DNA from: JBAYJS01 sp041664985
GTDB lineage: Bacteria; Patescibacteriota; Patescibacteriia; Buchananbacterales; UBA6539
Reading direction: 5' to 3'
Assembly: GCA_041664985.1 (NCBI GenBank)
Contig: JBAYJS010000001.1
Location: 1 to 50,433 of the forward strand
Length of the DNA: 50,433 nucleotides
Positions within the stretch are counted from its first letter, which is position 1. Each line of letters begins with the position of its first letter. The position numbers and the translations under genes were made by a program. Shown here one piece after another: positions 33,557-39,768 of this stretch. A model generated the notes under the pieces. That model searched no databases. It saw nothing but the letters and a program-made list of their open reading frames with translations, and had not been told where the DNA came from.

Positions 33557-34702
33557 ATGGCTAAAAAGAAATTAAAAATTGGAGTAATTTTTGGTGGGCG
33601 TTCGGGCGAGCATGAAGTTTCAATTGTTTCGGCCCAGTCAGTGATGAAAGCTTTAGATAAAAATAAATATGACGTTATCCCGATTGGCATTACCAAAGAA
33701 GGTAAATGGATTGCCGGCAGTCAAGCGGTTGATTTTTTGAAAGACGGAATGAAAAAATTACCCTTTAAATCAGTGATTGTGCCGGATCCAACCGAGAAAG
33801 GATTAATCTCGGTTAAAGACAGTAATTTGGCTAAAATTAAAGAGCCAAAACAATCATTTGCCAAGCTAGATGTAATTTTTCCGGTAATGCACGGTACTTA
33901 TGGCGAAGACGGCAAGCTCCAGGGACTTTTGGAAATGGCTAATATTGCCTATGTCGGGCCGGACGTTTTGGGTTCGGCTTTGGGTATGGATAAAATTGTT
34001 CAAAAGCAATTATTTGCCCAGCAACACTTACCGATTGTAAAATATGATTGGTTTTTGACAACCAAGTGGCAAACCGACCGTAATAATATTTTAAAGCGTT
34101 TGGAAAAGAAATTGGTTTACCCGATGTTTACCAAGCCTGCCAATACCGGTTCGAGTGTTGGGGTTGGTAAATGCCATAATCGTAAAGAGTTAATTGCCGG
34201 AATTGCTGAAGCAATGCAATATGACCGAAAAATTATTGTTGAACAGGGGATTGAAAATATTTCCGAAATTGAAGTGGCAGTTTTAGGTAATGACCAGCCC
34301 CGCGCTTCAGTACCGGGTGAAATTGTGCCGGGTAATGAATTTTATGATTATGATGCTAAATATGTTGATGGTAATTCCCAAGCAATAATTCCTGCCAAAT
34401 TGCCCGCTAATTTAATTAAAGAAATTCAAGCGGCGGCAGTTTTGGGTTTTAAAACCCTTGACTTGGCGGGTATGGCACGAGTTGATTTTTTTGTGGTTAA
34501 AAATACCAAAAAGATTTATATCAACGAAGTCAATACTATTCCCGGATTTACTTCAATTTCAATGTATCCAAAGCTTTGGGCCGCATCCGGCATCCCTTAT
34601 CCTGAGTTATTGGATCGTTTAATCAAACTGGCAATCCAACGGTTTGAACAAAAAAATAAGTTTGCCACTTCTTATCAACCAAAGCAAGATTGGTATAAAT
34701 AA
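33557..34702 (+). CDS. ddl: D-alanine--D-alanine ligase
   Basis: ATP-grasp ligase joining two D-alanines for the peptidoglycan stem. The 381 residues show GGRSGEHEVSIVSA at the N-terminus, MHGTYGEDGKLQGLLE, the ATP-grasp loop KPANTGSSVGVGK, and the metal-binding INEVNTIPGFTSISMYP. All ligase motifs are complete. The gene stands between alr and ftsQ with gaps of 4 and 2 bp, so these three are one operon for precursor synthesis and division. No vancomycin-resistance-type substitution can be judged from sequence alone. Confidence 0.96.
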   Translation: MAKKKLKIGVIFGGRSGEHEVSIVSAQSVMKALDKNKYDVIPIGITKEGKWIAGSQAVDFLKDGMKKLPFKSVIVPDPTEKGLISVKDSNLAKIKEPKQSFAKLDVIFPVMHGTYGEDGKLQGLLEMANIAYVGPDVLGSALGMDKIVQKQLFAQQHLPIVKYDWFLTTKWQTDRNNILKRLEKKLVYPMFTKPANTGSSVGVGKCHNRKELIAGIAEAMQYDRKIIVEQGIENISEIEVAVLGNDQPRASVPGEIVPGNEFYDYDAKYVDGNSQAIIPAKLPANLIKEIQAAAVLGFKTLDLAGMARVDFFVVKNTKKIYINEVNTIPGFTSISMYPKLWAASGIPYPELLDRLIKLAIQRFEQKNKFATSYQPKQDWYK

Positions 34703-34704
34703 AT

Positions 34705-35571
34705 ATGAAACCAAAATCAAGGCGCGATTATCATCAAAAAAGTTTCAGAAATCCTTATTATTTACCCAAAGCCAAGGCGAAAAAAAATAAAAGCCGTAAA
34801 TTTGGTTTGGTTTTGATAATCTTAGTCTTTATTTTTTGTTTATATCTTTTATTTGGCAAGCCATTGAAAATCACTGCTGTTCAGGTCGTTGGCAATCAAA
34901 CAATTACCCAAAGTGAAATCCAAACCGTAGTTTATGATCAAATGGCTGAAAACCGTTGGCTAATTTTTAGTCAAAAAAATATTTTGTTTTTTAGCACTGA
35001 GCAGACCAAAAAAAATTTAATGGAAAAATATCTACTTGATGACTTAAAAATTAAAAAGAAATATTTTAATGAAGTTGTCGTTACGGTCAAAGAAAAGCAG
35101 GCTTATTTGATTTGGTCGACCGGTGATGAAAAATACTCATTAGATTTAAGTGGCATGGCGATAAAAAAAATTGAAGACAGTGATTTAGTCATTGTTCAGT
35201 CTGGTAGCAACGAAATAGTTAAAACCGAGAGTAATCAATCGGGCTACCCGATAATTTATGATCAAAGTTGTTCTGATGTCCAAATCGGTAATTTAGTTGC
35301 CAACAAAAAACTGATTGATTTTATCATTAATTTAACCGAACAAATTGAATTAAATACCGATCTTAGCATTTCTCATTATAATTTGGTCAATCCTTTGGCT
35401 AATGATATTGCTTTAGTAACTGCCGGCGGTTGGGAGGCCAGATTTAGCCTGGATCAGCCGATTAAAAGCCAAATTGACCTTTTGATTGTTGTTTTGCAAA
35501 AACAAGTTAAAGATCAAAGTAAATTACAATACATTGATTTGCGATTTGGGGATAAAGTTTTTTATCAATAA
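34705..35571 (+). CDS. ftsQ: FtsQ/DivIB-type cell division protein with POTRA domain
   Basis: A 288-residue bitopic membrane protein of the divisome. It has a basic cytoplasmic N-terminus of about 33 residues, one membrane helix at about 34-50 (LVLIILVFIFCLYLLFG), then a POTRA domain (ITAVQVVGNQTITQSEIQ is its first strand and helix) and the FtsQ beta domain. Length and order match FtsQ. Its position after alr and ddl reproduces the murG-murC-ddl-ftsQ order of the dcw cluster in many bacteria. The sequence is divergent, so the assignment rests on POTRA pattern, topology and context. Confidence 0.85.
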   Translation: MKPKSRRDYHQKSFRNPYYLPKAKAKKNKSRKFGLVLIILVFIFCLYLLFGKPLKITAVQVVGNQTITQSEIQTVVYDQMAENRWLIFSQKNILFFSTEQTKKNLMEKYLLDDLKIKKKYFNEVVVTVKEKQAYLIWSTGDEKYSLDLSGMAIKKIEDSDLVIVQSGSNEIVKTESNQSGYPIIYDQSCSDVQIGNLVANKKLIDFIINLTEQIELNTDLSISHYNLVNPLANDIALVTAGGWEARFSLDQPIKSQIDLLIVVLQKQVKDQSKLQYIDLRFGDKVFYQ

Positions 35572-35737
35572 TTTTTTATCATTAAGGCTTTATTTTTTAG
35601 TTCCCTAGCCTTGCGTCGCAAAATATATAAATAAAAAAAAGTTGGTAGGCAGGGTAAAGGGGATAAGCTGAAAAAAATTATTGGTTAAGGTGATCAAAAG
35701 GTAACGTTTTTGTCTATCTATTTTAGACTTCATGGAT

Positions 35738-35760
35738 AAGTCCGCTTGGCGGATTTTTTT
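35738..35760 (+). terminator. intrinsic terminator downstream of ftsQ
   Basis: TCCGC (35741-35745) and GCGGA (35749-35753) with a 3-base loop, followed by seven T's; AAG/TTT extends the stem. The 166 bp between the ftsQ stop and this hairpin contain two weaker hairpins (35584-35611; GTCTA/TAGAC at 35712-35728) and no ORF I can support. Confidence 0.75.
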
Positions 35761-35880
35761 ATTTAAAATTTATATTTTAGGGTTAATTAGTATTAACTTA
35801 ATCTAAAATGATTAAATCAATTAATATTTATTACAAAATAGATAGGTGGGATACCTAAAAGAGTTTAAGTTGTTAAGTTT

Positions 35881-36050
35881 TTGATTGATTTGGATCCTTT
35901 TTATGGGTTTAGGCTCAGACTTTATTATCTGGCCAAAAGCACTACCCTAGTGTCGTATAAGATATATTGTGCGACTCTAAGCTATTTAAAAATAAAGCCT
36001 AACTAATCAATAATCAATTATTCCCCCGTTAAATCAGCCAGGGATTTTTT
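35881..36050 (+). ncRNA. possible structured non-coding RNA
   Basis: An AT-rich stretch without an ORF but with nested complementarity: TTGATTGATT (35881-35890) against the AATCAA repeats at 36005-36017, TTAGGCT (35909-35915) against AGCCTAA (35996-36002), and TAGTGTCG-type against CGACTCTA at 35948-35979. A short C/G hairpin with TTTTTT ends at 36050. The rod-like shape and 170-nt size recall 6S RNA, but I see no conserved sequence that proves it and no clear promoter. The flanks (35761-35880, 36051-36111) hold AT-rich inverted repeats only. Confidence 0.3.
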
Positions 36051-36111
36051 ATAATTTAATTTTAAAATTAAATTATTTTTATTAAATAAATATTAATCCT
36101 TCATTTTGGCC

Positions 36112-36140
36112 TTGACACGGTTATTTTTTGGCGTTAAAAT
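36112..36140 (+). promoter_or_regulatory. cassette D promoter
   Basis: TTGACA (36112-36117), 17-bp spacer, TAAAAT (36135-36140). Confidence 0.78.
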
Positions 36141-36180
36141 AAAAAGCCGGCTTTTAGCCAGGAATTTGCACCTTAAAACA

Positions 36181-36237
36181 GTTTGCCCTTCGCTAATGGT
36201 CAATAAGAGTTTTATTGACGGTTAAGGGAGGGCAAAC
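36181..36237 (+). promoter_or_regulatory. structured leader RNA of cassette D
   Basis: GTTTGCCC (36181-36188) pairs perfectly with GGGCAAAC (36230-36237), and inside it TCAATAA (36200-36206) pairs with TTATTGA (36212-36218). The 3' arm includes AAGGGAGGG, an SD-like sequence buried in the stem. An alternative register (CCCTT with AAGGG) is possible, so the element could switch between two folds. It matches no riboswitch class I know. Confidence 0.5.
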
Positions 36238-36301
36238 AACAGCCGGGACTGGTCATTTCGGGTATGTTTAGCCCAACCTCTAATTCATAAGTATCAATCT
36301 T

Positions 36302-36466
36302 ATGTTTGAAGCCATCAGAGGGGGTCTGGCTCTCGCCGTGACCTTAGTGGTCCTAAAGCTGTTCCTCCCCGAGGTCGCAGCAAAGCTTGTCTTGTTGATT
36401 ACTAACGTGATTGACATTTTACTGCTCGCAGTGAATCAAGCTTCTGTTGCCAACCTCATTCACTAA
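36302..36466 (+). CDS. small hydrophobic membrane protein of cassette D (54 aa)
   Basis: A 54-residue protein, MFEAIRGGLALAV at the start, composed almost wholly of hydrophobic residues with one or two membrane helices (about residues 8-25 and 29-46). No family is recognised; size and hydrophobicity recall small membrane regulators or toxin-like peptides, but nothing more specific can be claimed. Its codons use more G and C than the surrounding DNA. Unlike the other cassettes, there is no ribosome binding site just before the ATG, and the predicted leader is about 155 nt and structured. An 8-codon frame at 36264-36290 upstream could be a leader peptide. A strong terminator begins 5 bp after the stop. 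Confidence 0.6.
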   Translation: MFEAIRGGLALAVTLVVLKLFLPEVAAKLVLLITNVIDILLLAVNQASVANLIH

Positions 36467-36471
36467 AACCC

Positions 36472-36507
36472 GAAGGCTCGAGATTAATTTCCCGAGCCTT
36501 CTTTTCT
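36472..36507 (+). terminator. cassette D terminator
   Basis: GAAGGCTCG (36472-36480) and CGAGCCTTC (36493-36501) form a perfect 9-bp stem followed by TTTTCT. Confidence 0.88.
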
Positions 36508-36543
36508 ATAAATTATTTTGATTGTGTTTAGTGTCGCAAAACG

Positions 36544-37209
36544 TTAAGATTTCTTTTCTAATTTTTTAAATAATAAAAAGGAATAAACTATTGGAACTAT
36601 TACAACTATTACCATGGTGATTATGAATAGTAGCCAAAAAATTTCATTGGGTAAAAATACACCCAAAAGCATTAAAATTCCGGTTAGGATAAATAATTTG
36701 CCGCCAAGCCGATTGGTTTTATCCCAAACTATTTCGTTTGACAGCGTCCAAGGTGTTCTAATACCCATAAACCAATTTGACTTGATTTTTCCAAGATAGT
36801 TACCCATAATAATAAATAAAGCACCAACTGAGGCCGGCACCACTACATCGATTGATATGTTATACCCTAGACCCGCAAAGCCAACCAGAAAATAAATCGC
36901 GGTCATAAAAATCACAAATAGATTCTTGAAAATATGGTAAGGTTTGGCAAATTCGGCGTAACGATCTTTTTTTGGATCAAAATAAGGTAAGGCTAAAAAT
37001 AAAAGATATATCCCAATACTTAAAGCCGGAAAAAAGAAAGCGGCAAAAGCCTTTGAGGACCAGCCGTCAATTTCACCGCGGTAATTCCAGTGAGTGGCAA
37101 CGGTTTGAGGGAAATTGGCATAAAAATAGAAACTGGCGGCAATGCTTAGTAAAATTAAAATTGCCGGTATTGCCTCGGATTTTAAACTGATTTTTAGTGG
37201 GTTGGTCAT
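36544..37209 (-). CDS. sdpI: SdpI-family (DUF1648) membrane protein
   Basis: A 221-residue membrane protein with about six helices. It has the DUF1648 opening (YFYANFPQTVATHWNYRGEIDGW; the diagnostic part is VATHWNYRGEIDGW) and the SdpI C-terminal region GNYLGKIKSNWFMGIRTPWTLSN. In Bacillus, SdpI gives immunity to the SdpC toxin and sequesters the repressor SdpR. The start at 37209 is chosen because it lies 10 bp after the upstream repressor gene; a longer frame from 37275 would run into that gene. No sdpC-like toxin gene was seen nearby, so the pair may serve stress sensing or immunity against neighbours. Confidence 0.88.
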   Translation of the reverse strand: MTNPLKISLKSEAIPAILILLSIAASFYFYANFPQTVATHWNYRGEIDGWSSKAFAAFFFPALSIGIYLLFLALPYFDPKKDRYAEFAKPYHIFKNLFVIFMTAIYFLVGFAGLGYNISIDVVVPASVGALFIIMGNYLGKIKSNWFMGIRTPWTLSNEIVWDKTNRLGGKLFILTGILMLLGVFLPNEIFWLLFIITMVIVVIVPIVYSFLLFKKLEKKS

Positions 37210-37219
37210 AGTTTTTTGA

Positions 37220-37522
37220 TTATTTTTTATTATTTTTTTTGAAAAAATTATATACTTCTTCGGCAATTTCTTCAAACACGCTTAAGTTTAAAGAATAAAT
37301 TATTTGTTGGCCTCTTCTCTTAGTACTGACCAGATCGGCATTTTTTAGAATATTTAAATGGTGTGAAAGCGATGGCAAAGTCATATCAAAATCCCCCGCT
37401 ATTTCATTAACGGATAAGTCGTTTTTTCGAAGCAACTGAAGTATTTTTCTTCTGGTCGGATCAGATAAGGCCTGAAAAGTTTTGTTTAAAGTCACCTGAT
37501 TTTTATTTAGATATTTAGACAA
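37220..37522 (-). CDS. sdpR: ArsR/SdpR-family winged-helix repressor
   Basis: A 100-residue winged-helix DNA-binding protein. The pattern TFQALSDPTRRKILQLLR, then DLSVNEIAGDF, then the recognition helix TLPSLSHHLNILKNADLVSTKRRGQ is standard ArsR (cited motif cores: LSDPTRRKIL and LSHHLNILK). It lacks the metal-binding cysteine pair of metal sensors, fitting the SdpR type. It begins with TTG at 37522, lying inside a perfect inverted repeat that overlaps the promoter, so it likely represses itself and the downstream sdpI. The -10 box ends 8 nt before the TTG, making the mRNA nearly leaderless. Confidence 0.9.
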   Translation of the reverse strand: MSKYLNKNQVTLNKTFQALSDPTRRKILQLLRKNDLSVNEIAGDFDMTLPSLSHHLNILKNADLVSTKRRGQQIIYSLNLSVFEEIAEEVYNFFKKNNKK

Positions 37523-37559
37523 CTATCTAAATATTACCATTAAATAAAAATTGGGTCAA
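37513..37559 (-). promoter_or_regulatory. sdpRI promoter and autorepressor operator
   Basis: On the minus strand TTGACC (37559-37554), 17-bp spacer, TAATAT (37536-37531). A perfect 7-bp inverted repeat (ATTTAGA, 6-base gap, TCTAAAT; 37513-37532) overlaps the -10 edge and covers the TTG start codon. Repressor binding there would block both polymerase and initiation. Confidence 0.72.
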
Positions 37560-37575
37560 CAAAAGTTATCCCCAA

Positions 37576-37974
37576 TTAAATTTCGTCCCAGTAGATGAAT
37601 TTTAGGTAAGTTAAGGCCAAAAAAGCCGAGATTGCTTGAAAAATATTAGTCAGTGCCGGTTTTTCGCCAAAAAATAAAGGTAGAGCTAAGATAATAATTG
37701 GCACTAAATAAATCAAAATATCGTGAGTCATGGCTTGACCCCAATTTAAATTTACGGTTTGGATAAAATTGGGCGTGGCCTTCGTTTTTTTAATAATTTT
37801 TTGGTCGCGAGTAAAAATATAAATTCCACCGGCAAAAAAAATCAAAGCCGGCGATGCGGCAACAATAGCATCCCCTATCGATTGCATTTGGGTGAAAAAT
37901 TTTATGTAAAAAAAAGTTATTACGGCAACAATCAGCCAAATTCCCAAATTGATATAAAAATCTTTATTTTTCAT
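37576..37974 (-). CDS. hypothetical membrane protein (132 aa)
   Basis: A 132-residue protein with four predicted membrane helices (about residues 9-25, 36-54, 86-102 and 110-126), separated by a basic loop (TRDQKIIKKTKATPN) that should face the cytoplasm. I recognise no family. It starts 6 bp after the stop of the EnvC-like gene in the same direction and ends just before the sdpRI promoter, so it is probably the second gene of the EnvC-like transcript. Composition is like its neighbours. Confidence 0.65.
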   Translation of the reverse strand: MKNKDFYINLGIWLIVAVITFFYIKFFTQMQSIGDAIVAASPALIFFAGGIYIFTRDQKIIKKTKATPNFIQTVNLNWGQAMTHDILIYLVPIIILALPLFFGEKPALTNIFQAISAFLALTYLKFIYWDEI

Positions 37975-37980
37975 AAAAAG

Positions 37981-39234
37981 TTACGGCAAGTAATCAAGTG
38001 GATTGACCGGAATACCATTGAGACGAATTTCTAAATGAAGATGCGGACCGGTGGTCATTTTGCCCGCGCCAGTAGTACCGGGCGTGGCGCCACTGGCACC
38101 AATCACCTGTCCTTGGTTGACATATTCGTCTTCTTTGACGTTAACCCGGGAAACGTGACCATAAACACTTGATAAGCCGTTGGCGTGAATTATCATAATG
38201 TAAGCATAGCTGGTGTCACCGTTAAATTTAACTCTGGCCACATAACCGGAATCAACTGATTTTATTGTCGTGCCTTGGGGCGTTCTGATATCAATTCCCG
38301 GGTGTTCGTAAATATAGCGGAAAGGATAATCCGGATCATGAAAAATGGCGCTGATGCCTTTAGCCGGATTAACTGGCCAAATAAAGCCGGCGGCGCTTGA
38401 ATTTTGGAGTTGTGATTGTTTCTGCTGTTCTTCCAGTTTTTGTCTGACGGTTTTTTCCAAAGTAACAATATCGGCATTGATTTGTTGCTGCTCAATTTGC
38501 AACTGATAAAGATATGATTTGTATTGTTTTTCGGTAAGTTTGTTTTGGATCAATAAAATTTCCTGGGCACTGCTTTTTTCGGAAAGTTGAGATTTTTGTT
38601 CTTGGAGCTGATCTTTCAGTTTTCCTTCCAGCTCGGCTTTTTCCTGCCATTTGGTTTTTTGAGTCTCTAAATCATTTTTACTGTTTTTTAATTTTTTCAA
38701 GGCACTGTTTAAGTTGCTGTGAATTTCTTGAGTGTATTTGATTTGATCAAAGAAATCAGAAAATGAATCATTGGTCAGGACAACTTCCAAATAGCTGACC
38801 TGATCGTTATGGTTAATCAACCGCAAATACTCGGCAATTTTGCTTTTGTTGTCAGTGATTTTTTTTTCGGTTTGTTGAATTTGAATATTAAGACTTTGAA
38901 TTTCCAAGTTGGTTTGTTCAATTCTAATTTCAGTTTCTTCAATGTCTAAATTGATTTTGGCGATTTGATTGTCCAAAATTGCCAATTGATTTTTTAGACT
39001 CTTGGCTTGATTTTGTTTATCTTTAATCTGGGCATTGTAAGCGTCAATTTCTTTTTGCAAAATGTCAATGTCTTTTTTTCTTTTTTCGATTTGCTGGCTT
39101 AAGCTGTTAAGATCATCTTGGGCAATGGCGGTTTTTGGGTTAATTGCCAAAAAATCAGCCAAAATAAAGCTGATTAGCAAAAGAAAAACTAATATTTTAG
39201 TTCGGACAAATTTTTTATTTTTATTTTTAATCAT
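37981..39234 (-). CDS. EnvC-like murein hydrolase activator, coiled coil plus M23 domain
   Basis: A 417-residue exported protein. A signal or anchor segment (about residues 12-32, VFLLLISFILADFLA) is followed by a long coiled coil at about 40-260 and a C-terminal LytM/M23 domain. In the latter the zinc-type residues HPGID, VYGHV and PHLHLE are all present, unlike the degenerate EnvC of E. coli, so the domain may be an active endopeptidase. Such proteins split or regulate splitting of septal peptidoglycan, often with FtsEX. The TTGTAA/TATAAA promoter ends 7 nt before the ATG, giving a leaderless mRNA. Confidence 0.88.
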   Translation of the reverse strand: MIKNKNKKFVRTKILVFLLLISFILADFLAINPKTAIAQDDLNSLSQQIEKRKKDIDILQKEIDAYNAQIKDKQNQAKSLKNQLAILDNQIAKINLDIEETEIRIEQTNLEIQSLNIQIQQTEKKITDNKSKIAEYLRLINHNDQVSYLEVVLTNDSFSDFFDQIKYTQEIHSNLNSALKKLKNSKNDLETQKTKWQEKAELEGKLKDQLQEQKSQLSEKSSAQEILLIQNKLTEKQYKSYLYQLQIEQQQINADIVTLEKTVRQKLEEQQKQSQLQNSSAAGFIWPVNPAKGISAIFHDPDYPFRYIYEHPGIDIRTPQGTTIKSVDSGYVARVKFNGDTSYAYIMIIHANGLSSVYGHVSRVNVKEDEYVNQGQVIGASGATPGTTGAGKMTTGPHLHLEIRLNGIPVNPLDYLP

Positions 39235-39241
39235 TAATATA

Positions 39242-39270
39242 TTTATAGCACAAATTTGGCATTTTTACAA
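39242..39270 (-). promoter_or_regulatory. EnvC-like gene promoter, leaderless arrangement
   Basis: On the minus strand TTGTAA (39270-39265), 17-bp spacer, TATAAA (39247-39242); the ATG begins 7 nt later at 39234. Confidence 0.6.
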
Positions 39271-39275
39271 AAATA

Positions 39276-39304
39276 TTGACAAAAAAGCTTTGTCAATATA
39301 ACTT
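39276..39304 (+). promoter_or_regulatory. cassette E promoter with palindromic -35 region
   Basis: TTGACA (39276-39281) lies in a perfect inverted repeat, TTGACAAA (39276-39283) and TTTGTCAA (39289-39296). The -10 is TAACTT with a 17-bp spacer or, better in sequence, TATAAC (39297-39302) with a 15-bp spacer. The palindrome could be an operator. Confidence 0.55.
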
Positions 39305-39355
39305 TATAGCAAGTGAAATAATGACTATTCTGAACACATTGGAGGAGAATCAGCC

Positions 39356-39568
39356 ATGAAGGTAGCTATTTGCACCAGGCGGGTCAGCTTTTTGCCAATC
39401 AGTCAATCGGCTGGCAAAAAGGTCAGTGTCTTAGTAAGGAATCATGCCAAATTGGGCCAAATCAAGCGTCGAGCCTGGCTGGCATTGGCAAGAAAATTGG
39501 GGCAGAAGCCCGCTGTTTTGAAGCAACAGTACAGTATTGGCCCGTTAACCTGGAAGGAGAAATTGTGA
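39356..39568 (+). CDS. hypothetical protein 1 of cassette E (70 aa), basic
   Basis: A 70-residue, strongly basic protein (KVAICTRRVSFLP at the start, IKRRAWLALARKLG in the middle) without membrane segment or known domain. GGAGGAG lies 8 nt before the ATG, an ideal ribosome binding site. Its final codons overlap the start of the next ORF as GTGA (39565-39568), indicating translational coupling. Net charge suggests nucleic acid binding, but that is inference. A 13-base direct repeat, AGTCAATCGGCTG, occurs here (39401-39413) and in the second ORF (39580-39592). Confidence 0.65.
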   Translation: MKVAICTRRVSFLPISQSAGKKVSVLVRNHAKLGQIKRRAWLALARKLGQKPAVLKQQYSIGPLTWKEKL

Positions 39569-39735
39569 TAAACCAAACTAGTCAATCGGCTGCTGGCAGC
39601 CAGACTGGCCAGCCACAATTTTCGGCTGAGCAGGCCAGGGAGGTTGCGGCCATGGCCGCTCTCAGCCAACGGCACCGTCTGAACCCGGGACAACTTTGGC
39701 AGGCGCTTCACCCTGCCCCTCATGCACCTTATTGA
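39565..39735 (+). CDS. hypothetical protein 2 of cassette E (56 aa), GTG start
   Basis: A 56-residue ORF starting at GTG 39565, overlapping the previous stop by 4 bases and preceded by AAGGAG at 39554-39559, inside the first gene. The product begins MINQTSQSAAG, is rich in Gln, Ala and Ser with a central helix (AEQAREVAAMAALSQ) and ends in HPAPHAPY. The same frame is open back to 39370, but no good start exists there. No family is recognised. The coupled arrangement suggests the two products are made in fixed ratio and may act together. Confidence 0.55.
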   Translation: MINQTSQSAAGSQTGQPQFSAEQAREVAAMAALSQRHRLNPGQLWQALHPAPHAPY

Positions 39736-39736
39736 C

Positions 39737-39768
39737 GTAGTCAAATCAAGTATTTGGCTACTTTTTTT
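39737..39768 (+). terminator. cassette E terminator
   Basis: GTAGTCAAAT (39737-39746) and ATTTGGCTAC (39752-39761) form a 10-bp stem with one G-U pair, followed by a T-run to 39768. The T-run contains the stop codon of convergent gltX. Confidence 0.88.
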
